DNA of 17,773 nt from Oscillospiraceae bacterium (GTDB lineage: Bacteria; Bacillota; Clostridia; Oscillospirales; Oscillospiraceae), in NCBI GenBank assembly GCA_902802215.1, contig CADCLH010000011.1:1-17773 (forward strand), written 5' to 3'. A model generated the notes under the pieces. That model did not search any database and was not told where the DNA came from. It saw only the letters and a program-made list of their open reading frames with translations. Shown in pieces: positions 5,514-13,474 of this stretch; position 1 is the first letter of the stretch; each line of letters opens with the position of its first letter. A program made the translations under genes and the position numbers.

Positions 5514-8500
5514 ATGAGAAGCCGCTTCATCAGGGTTTTCTTCTTCACGCTGGCGCTGTCGCTGCTGGCGCTGTCTTGCTGCGCCTTTGCGTGCGCCGAC
5601 AGCGCCGACCTTTACAAAACGCCCGCCGGCGTCGGCGGCTTCACGGTCGAAGGCGTCATCGGTGAACAATCCTATCCCGCCACGGTTGAGAACACGGGCT
5701 TTCGCAGCTATCTGCGGGTTGCCGACGGCGAACCCGTGCTGCTTGCGGCGGACGATCAGTTTGCATTCAATCGGTCCTACGGCACCAGCGATGTTGCGGT
5801 CAGCATATCGGCGGAGTCCGGCTATGACGGTCGCGCGGTCATCGTCACCTATACGATCACGAACCTCACCGATACGTCCCTTCCGGTTCGTGTCGGCAGC
5901 TGCGCCGGGCTCCAGCCCGCCCTCAGCGCCCAGCTCGTTCAGCGCGGCGTCGGTCTCGTCTCGCAGTCCGGCGGCCTCTGCTTCCAGGCCTTTCCCGGCA
6001 CCTACGCCTTCAGCTCCGTCTGGTGCGGTTCCCTCGGCAGCCCGGGCGGCGAGCTGTTTTACCGGGACGCGGACTGCACCGCCTCCTGGTACTGGTTCAT
6101 GCAGCTGGACGAGCATCACACCTCGATCCGCCAGGCGGTGATCGCCCTCGGCGACCAGACGCCCTGCAGCGTAATCCTCGATCCCAACGGCGGCGTGTTT
6201 CGGAACACCGTGTCCGGCGGGAGACAGGAGCGTCTGGCGATCCTCGGCTCCGACTTCACGCTTCCACCCACTCCCTTCGAGCGCGGCGGTTATCGCTTCC
6301 TGGGCTGGGCCGTCGATCCGGAAGCGGAGAAGCCCAACTATCCCGACGGGGGCAGCGTCCCGGCCGGCAAGCTCAGCGACGGCATGGAGCTCTACGCGGT
6401 CTGGCAGGACAAAACGTATCAGCCGATCAACGTCGACGATCTCGTCATCGACTACGGCGACAGCGCCTCGCTCTCGGTCAGCGGCAACGACGGCAGGCTC
6501 TCCTACGCCGTCAAGACGGGCGGCGACGTCATCAGCGTCGACTCCGGGAGCGGCGCGATCACAACATGGAAGACCGGCACGGCGACCGTCACGGTCACCG
6601 CCGCCGCGACCAACGACTTTAACGAGACGTCGGTGGACGTCGGCGTGACGGTCCGCCCGAAAGAGCTCATCGCGTCGATGCTGACGCTCTCGCCCGATAC
6701 GCTCCCCTACACCGGCCAGCCCCAGACGCCGGGCGCCTCGGTGCAGCAAAACGGGAAGCCGCTGGCGCTCGGGACGGACTACGAATTTGACGATACGAGT
6801 GTGCAGACGGCCATCGAGCTCGGCGAATACCGCATCACGATCAACGGCCTCGGCAACTACAGCGGCAGCACGAGCGCGGTCTGGAAAATCGCGAAGCGCA
6901 CGCCCGTCGTGCGGCTCAGCGCCTACAGCGGCGTCTATGACGGGACGGCGCACCCGCTCGTCACGGTGGACGCGCATGAGGGCGGGACGCTCGAGTTCGG
7001 CATGGATCAGGACGGTCCCTGGTCCGCCGCGATCCCCGAGGCGGCAGCCGCCGGGACCTACACGGTCTGGTACCGGGTCGTGGAAAACGACCTCTGGCTC
7101 CCCGCCGCGCCGGCTTCGTGCACGGCGGAGATCACCCGCAAGAGCGTCACGGTCTCGGGCATCACCGCGGCCGACAAGCTCTATGACGCAAGCTCCTCCG
7201 CCAGACTGATCCTCAGCGGGGCAAGGCTCGAAGGCGTCTGCCCGAACGACACTGTGGTCCTGCACTCCGCGGCCGGTCAGTTCTCCGACGCCGACGCCGG
7301 ACAGAACAAGCGCGTGAGCATCTCCGCCGTCACCCTCAGCGGGCAGGATGCGAACAATTACTCGCTCGCCGCCGAGCAGCAGTCGGAGACGACGGCCTCC
7401 ATCACGCGCCGCCCGATCACCATCCGGGCGAAGGATCAGTCCGTCCCCCTCTACGGCAGCATTACCCAGGGCGTCGAGCAGGTGACCGTCGACGGTCTGT
7501 GCAGCTTCGATACCCTGCGCTCCGTGTCGCTCTCCCTCCCCTCTTCTCTGAGCAAGGCCGGCACGGGCAGCATCACCCCCGGGCAGGCCGTGATCGTTCG
7601 CAGCGGCTCGACGCAGGATGTGACGAAGAACTACGCCATCGTCTACGCCGCCGGCAAGCTGAGCGCGGAGCAGCGTGAGGTGACGCTGTCCTGGTCGGAC
7701 ACGGAATTCGTCTACGACGGCAAATCCCACGTCCCGACCGCGACGGTCTCCGGCACGCAGTACGGCGAGGTCCTCACCGTACGGGTCAGCGGCGCGAAGA
7801 TCGCCGCCAACCCCGAGGACGGCGAATACATCGCCACGGCCGTCAGCCTCAGCGGTACCAACGCCGTGTTTTACAAGCTGCCCGAGGAGGCGACGCATTC
7901 CTTCGTCATCAAGCCCCGGTCGCTGGAGCAGGACGCCATCACGGTGGAGTACCGCCCCGACGACGAGATCGCCGTGATCGGTCCCGTCCCCAACGACGGG
8001 CGCTCGTACGGCTTCAAGTCCATCGCGGTCTACGACGGGACGCGGAAGCTGGTCAAGGACGTCGACTATACGCTCGACAGTCATTACTCCACGATTTACG
8101 GTCCGCACACGCTTCACATCACCGGCAAGGGCAACTACGAGGGCTGTCTGGCCCGCGACTGGACGATGATCGGCAACGGGCTGGTCTCCGCCTCCGTCGA
8201 CGTCAAGAACGGCGCGGCCTCGGTCTACTGGAACAACGCCTCCGAGGATCTGGCGGAGCGCCTGCTGAACCCGGAGGACCGTCAGGCGCGCGACGAATAC
8301 GGCACGCCGACCGATGTGCTTCTGGCGATCCGCCCCGCCGTCATCCCCTCCGGCATCTCCGCCAAGGCCGGGCAGATCGGCGAGTCGGTCGCGGTGAGCT
8401 ACGACCTCTCTCTGGTCAAGCGCATCGGCAACGATCCGGAGATCATCCGCGATACCGGCGGCATCCCCATCTCGGTCACGCTCGACATCCCGCAGGAGCT

Positions 8501-8771
8501 GCGCAAGGCGCCGCTCGGGTATTACCGCAGCTTCTCGCTGATCCATCTGCACGACGGCACGGCGGAGGTGATCGCCCAGGGCACCGGGACCAGCTTCACC
8601 TTCACCACGACCAGCTTCTCCGCCTACGCCATCAGCTATCGGGATATCAAGCTCCCGCCGACCGCCAGCCCCCCGACCGGCGATACCGCGCGTCTCCCGC
8701 TGTGGAGCGTCCTGCTGCTCTTCTCCGGCTGCGGTCTTGTCTGTCTGGTGCGGAAAAAGCGCGGAGCCTGA
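5514..8771 (+). CDS. Secreted, sortase-anchored surface protein with Ig-like, MBG/YDG-type repeats
   Basis: A 1085-residue wall-attached surface protein of unknown ligand. A signal peptide spans about 1-27, with likely cleavage after AFACA. Residues 30-215 are an extracellular N-terminal region with no family recognised. A Listeria-Bacteroides (InlB B-type) repeat follows at about 218-298 (ILDPNGG ... GGYRFLGWAVD ... LYAVWQDK). Then comes a bacterial Ig-like segment (about 302-382, with GDVISVDSGSGAITTWKTGTATVTV split across it). MBG-like domains lie at about 384-460 and 463-541 (GVYDGTAH), a YDG-type domain at about 543-631 (KLYDASSSA, SGQDANNYSL), and further related units to about 880, including FVYDGKSH at 732. 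The C-terminus has the sortase signal SPPTG (1052-1056), a hydrophobic segment (about 1062-1079) and a basic tail RKKRGA. SPPTG fits the (S/P)PxTG pattern known for clostridial class B sortase. No sortase gene lies in the window. The ribosome site AAAGGAAG lies upstream of 5514. Confidence 0.85.
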   Translation: MRSRFIRVFFFTLALSLLALSCCAFACADSADLYKTPAGVGGFTVEGVIGEQSYPATVENTGFRSYLRVADGEPVLLAADDQFAFNRSYGTSDVAVSISAESGYDGRAVIVTYTITNLTDTSLPVRVGSCAGLQPALSAQLVQRGVGLVSQSGGLCFQAFPGTYAFSSVWCGSLGSPGGELFYRDADCTASWYWFMQLDEHHTSIRQAVIALGDQTPCSVILDPNGGVFRNTVSGGRQERLAILGSDFTLPPTPFERGGYRFLGWAVDPEAEKPNYPDGGSVPAGKLSDGMELYAVWQDKTYQPINVDDLVIDYGDSASLSVSGNDGRLSYAVKTGGDVISVDSGSGAITTWKTGTATVTVTAAATNDFNETSVDVGVTVRPKELIASMLTLSPDTLPYTGQPQTPGASVQQNGKPLALGTDYEFDDTSVQTAIELGEYRITINGLGNYSGSTSAVWKIAKRTPVVRLSAYSGVYDGTAHPLVTVDAHEGGTLEFGMDQDGPWSAAIPEAAAAGTYTVWYRVVENDLWLPAAPASCTAEITRKSVTVSGITAADKLYDASSSARLILSGARLEGVCPNDTVVLHSAAGQFSDADAGQNKRVSISAVTLSGQDANNYSLAAEQQSETTASITRRPITIRAKDQSVPLYGSITQGVEQVTVDGLCSFDTLRSVSLSLPSSLSKAGTGSITPGQAVIVRSGSTQDVTKNYAIVYAAGKLSAEQREVTLSWSDTEFVYDGKSHVPTATVSGTQYGEVLTVRVSGAKIAANPEDGEYIATAVSLSGTNAVFYKLPEEATHSFVIKPRSLEQDAITVEYRPDDEIAVIGPVPNDGRSYGFKSIAVYDGTRKLVKDVDYTLDSHYSTIYGPHTLHITGKGNYEGCLARDWTMIGNGLVSASVDVKNGAASVYWNNASEDLAERLLNPEDRQARDEYGTPTDVLLAIRPAVIPSGISAKAGQIGESVAVSYDLSLVKRIGNDPEIIRDTGGIPISVTLDIPQELRKAPLGYYRSFSLIHLHDGTAEVIAQGTGTSFTFTTTSFSAYAISYRDIKLPPTASPPTGDTARLPLWSVLLLFSGCGLVCLVRKKRGA

Positions 8772-8793
8772 ACAGTATACATATTTATAATAG

Positions 8794-8825
8794 ACACGCC
8801 GTCCGGTCTCCGGGCGGCGTGTTTT
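8794..8825 (+). terminator. Terminator after the surface-protein gene
   Basis: An 8-bp perfect outer stem (8794-8801 with 8815-8822) continues into CCGG/CCGG pairs around a TCT loop and ends in TTTT. It lies 22 bases past the stop codon. Confidence 0.85.
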
Positions 8826-8835
8826 GACTTTTTTC

Positions 8836-8864
8836 TTGCCGCGGGCCGGAAGATGTGGTATTCT
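8836..8864 (+). promoter_or_regulatory. Candidate promoter for the zinc-ribbon/DUF5685/J-domain unit
   Basis: TTGCCG (8836-8841), a 17-base spacer and TATTCT (8859-8864) form an acceptable sigma-A promoter just after the preceding terminator. A second candidate is the extended -10 TGATACAAT (8924-8932), which lacks a good -35 box. Confidence 0.4.
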
Positions 8865-8932
8865 GCGGTGTGGGCGCGGGAAGCGGAGAATTCACAGTTT
8901 TTTCACCCCTTGCCGGTGTGTTGTGATACAAT

Positions 8933-8955
8933 TTCAAAAAGGAATTCTTTTTGAA
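8933..8955 (+). promoter_or_regulatory. Palindrome at the ribosome site of the zinc-ribbon gene
   Basis: TTCAAAAAG (8933-8941) and CTTTTTGAA (8947-8955) are a perfect 9-bp inverted repeat around GAATT. The right arm runs into the ribosome site GAAGGTGA (8953-8960). It could be a repressor operator just past the extended -10 at 8927-8932, or an RNA hairpin limiting translation. Confidence 0.45.
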
Positions 8956-8964
8956 GGTGAACGC

Positions 8965-9369
8965 ATGAAGGAAAAACTTGCGCGTTTCATGGTCGGAAGA
9001 AACGGCAACGATCAACTGAATCTGTTCCTGCTGGGTTTGGACGTCGTGCTGCTCATCGTGGCCTCGTTTGTGCGCGGCAACGCCGGGCGCGTCCTGTACC
9101 TGCTGACCTTCGCGCTGTTGGGCTGGACCTATTACCGCATGCTCTCGCGCAACCTCGTCCGACGCCGGCAGGAGAACGCGCGCTATCTGCGCGCGCAGTA
9201 CCGCTTCGCCGCCGCCGTCAAGCTGCGCCGGGAGAAGTGGGTGCAGCGCCGGGATTACAAATTCTTCACCTGTCCCTCCTGCAAGACCACGCTCCGCGTC
9301 CCGCGGGGCCACGGCAAGATCAAGATCGTCTGCCGCAAATGCGGCAACACCTTCACGGGGAAAAGCTGA
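8965..9369 (+). CDS. Small membrane protein with C-terminal zinc ribbon
   Basis: A 134-residue protein of unknown function. Two hydrophobic segments lie at about 19-38 and 46-62, followed by a strongly basic amphipathic stretch (about 65-98). A zinc-ribbon then shows CPSC and CRKCG, about 18 residues apart. The topology suggests a membrane-anchored protein with the ribbon in the cytoplasm. The start at 8965 is preferred because GAAGGTGA lies about 5 bases upstream; a longer reading from 8824 would start inside the preceding terminator. Its TGA overlaps the ATG of the next gene by one base, so translation is coupled. Zinc binding is inferred from the four Cys only. Confidence 0.8.
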   Translation: MKEKLARFMVGRNGNDQLNLFLLGLDVVLLIVASFVRGNAGRVLYLLTFALLGWTYYRMLSRNLVRRRQENARYLRAQYRFAAAVKLRREKWVQRRDYKFFTCPSCKTTLRVPRGHGKIKIVCRKCGNTFTGKS

Positions 9370-10193
9370 TGTTCGGCTATCTCGTCGCCGCGGACGGCGT
9401 TCTGGAGCCCGAGCAGCTCCGCCGCTACAAGGCGGTCTACTGCGGCCTGTGCCGGAGTCTGGAGCGCTGCTACGGGCAGGGGGCGCGTCTGACGCTCACC
9501 TATGACATGACGTTTCTGGTGCTGCTGCTGAGCTCCCTGTACGAGCCGGAGGAGACGGAGGGCGCGCGCCGCTGTCCGCGGCATCCGCTGGAGAAGCAGC
9601 CCTACCGCGTCAGCGAGGTCTCCGACTACGCCGCCCGTATGAACCTCGCCCTGGCCTATCTCAAATGCCGGGACGACTGGAAGGACGAGCGCCGCCTCAC
9701 CGCTCTGGCCGAGGCCAGGACGCTCGAGCGCGCATACCGCGAGACCGCGCGCCGGTATCCGCGCCAGTGCGGCGCGATGGCCGAGGCGCTGGACGCGCTG
9801 ACGAAGCTCGAGGAGAGCGGCGCGGAGGACCCCGACGCCGCGGCCGGATGCTTCGGCAGGCTCATGGAGGAGATCTTCGTGCTGCGCGAGGACCGCTGGT
9901 CGGACACGCTGCGGCACATGGCAAACGCCCTCGGGCGTTTCCTCTATCTGATCGACGCCGCCGTGGATTTGGACGAGGACGCGAAAAGCGGCAGCTACAA
10001 CCCCTTCCGCTCCCTCGCCGGACGGGAGGACAACGCGCGGCGCTTTACCGAGATCCTCAAGCTGTCCCTCGGCGAGTGTCTGTTCTGGTTCGACAGGCTC
10101 CCGCTCGTGCAGGACGTCGGCCTGATGCAGAACATCCTCTGCGTGGGGCTGTGGCTCCGCTTCAATCAGAAATACAACAGAGGGGAATCCTAA
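9369..10193 (+). CDS. DUF5685-type helical protein of unknown function
   Basis: A 274-residue, mostly helical cytoplasmic protein. The YxxxYCGLCRSL motif near the N-terminus (20-31) and the downstream LTYDMTFL (43-50) match my recollection of the DUF5685 family. Two Asp-rich motifs stand out: KCRDDWKDERR (99-109, a DDxxD core) and LIDAAVDLDEDAKSGSYNPF (194-213). Their arrangement resembles the first and second Asp-rich motifs of all-alpha isoprenoid synthases, although no enzyme activity can be claimed. The start overlaps the stop of the zinc-ribbon gene, and its own TAA is directly followed by the ATG of the J-domain gene, so the three genes form one tight operon. The family name is from memory. 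Confidence 0.75.
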   Translation: MFGYLVAADGVLEPEQLRRYKAVYCGLCRSLERCYGQGARLTLTYDMTFLVLLLSSLYEPEETEGARRCPRHPLEKQPYRVSEVSDYAARMNLALAYLKCRDDWKDERRLTALAEARTLERAYRETARRYPRQCGAMAEALDALTKLEESGAEDPDAAAGCFGRLMEEIFVLREDRWSDTLRHMANALGRFLYLIDAAVDLDEDAKSGSYNPFRSLAGREDNARRFTEILKLSLGECLFWFDRLPLVQDVGLMQNILCVGLWLRFNQKYNRGES

Positions 10194-10883
10194 ATGGTTC
10201 AGGACCCGTACAAGGTTCTGGGGCTTGCCCCGGACGCCTCCGACGAGGAGGTCAAAAAAGCCTACCGAGAGCTGGCGAAAAAATACCATCCCGACCTCCA
10301 CCCCGGCGACGAGGAGGCCGCAAAGCGGATGAACGAGATCAACACCGCCTACGACCAGATCAAGAGCGGCAACATCCCCTCCGCCTACACGTCCGGCCCT
10401 TACGCCTATCAGGGGCAGAGTCAGGGCCAGGGCGACCCCCGGCAGGACTACGGCGGCTGGACGAACTGGTACGGCTGGGCCGGTCAGCAGCAGCAGACGC
10501 AGCAGACCGAGCGCAGCGAGTACACCGCCGCCCTCAACTACATCCGCAACGGCATGTACCGGGAGGCGCTCAACGCCCTGTCCGGCGTGCCCGATCCCGA
10601 GCGCGACGGCAGGTGGTACTATCTCTCGTCGGTGGCCAATTTCTATCTGGGCAACAAGGTCACGGCGCTCGAGCACGCAAAGCGCGCCGTGGAGATCGAC
10701 CCCGGCAACGAGGACTACCGCCGCCTGCTCCAGCAGCTCCGGACCGGCGGGGACTTCTACGACCGCTACGCGGGCGGCTATACCCGCTCGGTCAACCTCA
10801 ACCCCCTGTGGCTGGGCCTGTGCGCCGCCTCGCTCTGCACCGGCGGGCGCTGCGGCTTTCTGCCGCTGGTTTTCTGCTGCTGA
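10194..10883 (+). CDS. J-domain (DnaJ-like) protein with TPR-like region and Cys-rich tail
   Basis: A 229-residue co-chaperone-type protein. The N-terminal J domain (about 4-60) has the HPD motif (32-34) needed to stimulate Hsp70/DnaK ATPase. A Gly/Gln/Tyr-rich linker follows (about 64-105), then a helical TPR-like region (about 108-183: YIRNGMYREALNALS, HAKRAVEIDPGN). It lacks the zinc-finger and substrate domains of full DnaJ, so it is a specialised J protein and not the housekeeping one. The last 20 residues carry five Cys (210, 215, 220, 228, 229) in a hydrophobic context, perhaps a membrane-associating or lipid-modified end. AGAGGGGA lies 6-13 bases before the start. The gene ends its operon before a strong terminator. 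Any client among the two upstream proteins is speculative. Confidence 0.9.
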   Translation: MVQDPYKVLGLAPDASDEEVKKAYRELAKKYHPDLHPGDEEAAKRMNEINTAYDQIKSGNIPSAYTSGPYAYQGQSQGQGDPRQDYGGWTNWYGWAGQQQQTQQTERSEYTAALNYIRNGMYREALNALSGVPDPERDGRWYYLSSVANFYLGNKVTALEHAKRAVEIDPGNEDYRRLLQQLRTGGDFYDRYAGGYTRSVNLNPLWLGLCAASLCTGGRCGFLPLVFCC

Positions 10884-10895
10884 TGAACAAACAGC

Positions 10896-10925
10896 TCGGG
10901 CGGCGCTTCTGCGCCGCCCGATTTT
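10896..10925 (+). terminator. Terminator after the J-domain gene
   Basis: A perfect 11-bp GC-rich stem (10896-10906 with 10911-10921), a TTCT loop, and a TTTT tail. It lies only 18 bases before the next gene, whose own promoter was not located, so that gene may rely on read-through. Confidence 0.85.
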
Positions 10926-10942
10926 CTGTGTGAGGGTTTCTT

Positions 10943-12874
10943 ATGTCTGAATCCTATTACCGCGAGGCGCTCCGCCTCGGCCAGAAGGACTGCGCCGCCC
11001 GCAGCGCGAAGGGCCTGTCCGTCTCCATGCCCGTGCTCGACGAGCTGCTCCCGCCCGACCGGCTCCCGGCCACGGTCGATCTCGGCGTCGTGCAGGTGCC
11101 GATCGAGCGCATCGTCGGCATCAAGAGCCGCGGCCGGGTCAACGCCTTCGCGCCGAACTACATGCCCATCCTCGAGGAGGGGACCGAATTTTCCGCCAAG
11201 TGGAGCCGCCTGTGCGAGGCCCATCTCGAGGAGGGGATCCGCGACCCCATCGTGGCCTGGGAGTATTTCAACCGCTTCTACGTCGCCGAGGGCAACAAGC
11301 GCGTGAGCGTGCTGAAGTTCTTCGGCGCGGTGAGCGTGCAGGCCCGTGTCACGCGCATCCTGCCCGAAAAGGACGGCTCGCGCGAGAGCGAGCTGTATTA
11401 CGAGTTCGCGGCCTTCTACAAGCTCAGCCGCGTCAACTTCATCGAGCTTTCGCACCCGGGCGGCTACGCCGCGCTGCAAACCCTGCTCGGCAAGGAGGCC
11501 GACGAGAGCTGGAGCGAGGACGAGCGCCGCCACTTCGCCTCGGATTACCACTACTTCACCCAGGCCTACCTCGCCGCGGGCGGCGAAAAGCTCCAGTCCA
11601 CGCCGGGCGACGCGCTGCTGAGCTATCTTCAGGTCTACGGCTACCCCGCCCTGCGCCGCGCGAGCGCCGCGGAGATCAAGAAGAACCTGCTCAAAATGTG
11701 GGAGGAGGTCGCTTTGCAGCAGGACGAGGCCCCCATCGAGATCAAGCTCAGCCCCGCCGACGAGAAAAAGCCGGGCCTGCTCTCCCGCGTTCTGCCCGGC
11801 GACAGCGCCCCGCTGAAGGTCGCCTTCCTCTACGACAAGAGCCCCGAGCAGTCCGGCTGGACCCTCGGCCATGAGCTGGGCCGCCACCACGTCCAGCGCG
11901 TCTTCGAGGGGCGCATCCAGACCGTCGCCTACTCGCGCGTGATGGACGGCGATCCCCTCGCCGTCATCGAGCAGGCCGTCGCCGACGGCTGCCGCATGAT
12001 CTTCACGACCTCGCCGCGGCTCATGCAGGCCAGTCTCCGCGCCGCCGTGGAGCACCCCGACGTCGTCATCATGAACTGCTCGCTCAACCTCTCGCACCGC
12101 TATGTGCGCTCCTACTACGCGCGCATGTACGAGGCCAAGTTCATCATCGGCGCCATCGCCGGCTCCCTGACTGAGAGCGGACGGCTCGGCTACGTGTGCG
12201 ACTACCCGATCTACGGGCAGATCGCGGGCATCAACGCCTTTGCCCTCGGCGCGCAGATGACGAACCCCCGCGCCGAGGTGTATCTCGAGTGGTCCTCGGT
12301 CAAGGGGGCGCAGCAGGCCGTCGCCGACCTCACGGGGCAGGGCATCCACCTGATCTCCTCGCAGGAGACGGCGCAGCTGGCGCACGGGCAGCGCAGCAGC
12401 TTCGGCCTGTCCTGCATCCGGGACGGGGAGACGCAGCTGCTCGCGTGGCCGGTCTGGCGCTGGGGCGTCTACTATGAGCAGATCCTGCGCCGCATGCTGG
12501 ACAACACGGTGCGCGCCGAGTACCAGAACAGCAGCAAGGCGCTCAACTACTACTGGGGCATGTCCGCGGGCGTCGTCGACGTGCGCTTCGCGGGCACTTT
12601 GAAGGACGGCACGCGCCGCCTCGCGGAGTTTTTGCGCGAGAGCGTCTGCCGCGAGGTGTGCAGCCCCTTCCTGACCCCGCTGCGCACCCAGTCCGGCGAG
12701 CTCGTCGGCGTCGGGGAGCGCATGCTCGGACAGGATCAGATCATCGCCATGGACTATCTGGTGGAGAACGTGCGCGGCGCCATCCCCGCCTACGACGAGC
12801 TCAACCCCACCGGCAAGGCCACCGTGGATTCGGCGGGCGTCCGGCCCGCGACCAAAACCGCATTGGAAGTATAA
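10943..12874 (+). CDS. ParB-like domain fused to BMP (PnrA-like) ligand-binding domain
   Basis: A 643-residue protein with no signal peptide or lipobox, so it should be cytoplasmic. Residues about 48-140 look like a ParB/sulfiredoxin-type fold: VQVPIERIVG, then IRDPIVAWEYFNRFYVAEGNKRV split around the EGNKR motif (116-120). A helical segment follows (about 150-260). Residues about 291-560 resemble the BMP/PnrA-type nucleoside-binding proteins of ABC importers: KVAFLYDKSPEQSGWTLGHE, MIFTTSPRLMQ, SGRLGYVCDYPIYGQIAGIN. Importer-binding proteins are normally exported, so this one is more likely an intracellular sensor than a transport component. No ABC genes are nearby. The start at 10943 has a modest site (GAGGG). 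The stop is three bases before the metallophosphoesterase start, so the two are co-translated. The biological role is unknown. Confidence 0.8.
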   Translation: MSESYYREALRLGQKDCAARSAKGLSVSMPVLDELLPPDRLPATVDLGVVQVPIERIVGIKSRGRVNAFAPNYMPILEEGTEFSAKWSRLCEAHLEEGIRDPIVAWEYFNRFYVAEGNKRVSVLKFFGAVSVQARVTRILPEKDGSRESELYYEFAAFYKLSRVNFIELSHPGGYAALQTLLGKEADESWSEDERRHFASDYHYFTQAYLAAGGEKLQSTPGDALLSYLQVYGYPALRRASAAEIKKNLLKMWEEVALQQDEAPIEIKLSPADEKKPGLLSRVLPGDSAPLKVAFLYDKSPEQSGWTLGHELGRHHVQRVFEGRIQTVAYSRVMDGDPLAVIEQAVADGCRMIFTTSPRLMQASLRAAVEHPDVVIMNCSLNLSHRYVRSYYARMYEAKFIIGAIAGSLTESGRLGYVCDYPIYGQIAGINAFALGAQMTNPRAEVYLEWSSVKGAQQAVADLTGQGIHLISSQETAQLAHGQRSSFGLSCIRDGETQLLAWPVWRWGVYYEQILRRMLDNTVRAEYQNSSKALNYYWGMSAGVVDVRFAGTLKDGTRRLAEFLRESVCREVCSPFLTPLRTQSGELVGVGERMLGQDQIIAMDYLVENVRGAIPAYDELNPTGKATVDSAGVRPATKTALEV

Positions 12875-12877
12875 GAG

Positions 12878-13474
12878 ATGAAGATTTTAGCCGTTTCGGA
12901 TGAGACCGCGAAAAGCCTGTACGAATTCTACACCCCGGGCAAGCTCGACGCGTATGACCTGATCCTCTCCTGCGGGGATCTGCGGCCGGAGTATCTGGAG
13001 TTTCTGGTGACCATGGCCCGCTGTCCCCTGCTCTATGTCCACGGCAACCACGACGAGGGCCGCCGCCGCGAGCCGGAGGGCTGCGTCTGCATCGAGGACA
13101 TGCTCTACGTCTACCGCGGCGTGCGCATCGTCGGGCTCGGCGGCTCCTACCGCTACCGCGAGGGCAAATACATGTTCACCGAGCGGCAGATGCGCCGCCG
13201 CATCGCCCGCCTGTATTACAAGATCCGCCGCGCGGGCGGCGTCGACATCGTCGTGACCCACGCGCCCCCGCGCCATCTGGGCGACCAGGAGGATCTGGCG
13301 CACCGGGGCTTCAGCTGCTTTGCGTGGCTGATCGACCGCTTCCATCCGAAGTACCTCGTGCACGGGCACGTGCACCGGAATTACGGCTACAACATCCCCC
13401 GCCGCATCGACCGCGACGACACCGTCATCCTCAACGCCTGCGGCTATACGGTGTTCGAGTGCGAGCGGGAATAG
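12878..13474 (+). CDS. Calcineurin-like metallophosphoesterase family protein
   Basis: A 198-residue cytoplasmic phosphoesterase of the small YfcE-like size class. Most of the metal-site motifs are present in order: CGDL (32-35), GNHDE (56-60), THAPPRH (127-133), and GHVHRN (163-168). The first motif, normally DxH, reads D8-E9-T10, so the usual first His metal ligand is missing. The protein may use a changed metal site or be a specialised subfamily. The substrate (phosphodiester, nucleotide or protein phosphate) is unknown. The start has GGAAG 8 bases upstream and lies three bases after the ParB/BMP gene stop, so both belong to one transcript. Confidence 0.9.
   Translation: MKILAVSDETAKSLYEFYTPGKLDAYDLILSCGDLRPEYLEFLVTMARCPLLYVHGNHDEGRRREPEGCVCIEDMLYVYRGVRIVGLGGSYRYREGKYMFTERQMRRRIARLYYKIRRAGGVDIVVTHAPPRHLGDQEDLAHRGFSCFAWLIDRFHPKYLVHGHVHRNYGYNIPRRIDRDDTVILNACGYTVFECERE

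Noticed and set aside
5514..5594. Lipoprotein signal for the surface protein (Cys near residue 22)
   Set aside because: The residues before the Cys do not form a good lipobox, and the protein has a C-terminal sortase anchor instead.
5484..8552. Very long open frame on the minus strand opposite the surface-protein gene
   Set aside because: Low-complexity Arg/Gly/Asp/Val-rich translation with no domain; a shadow of GC-biased third positions in the plus-strand gene, which has a signal peptide and sortase signal.
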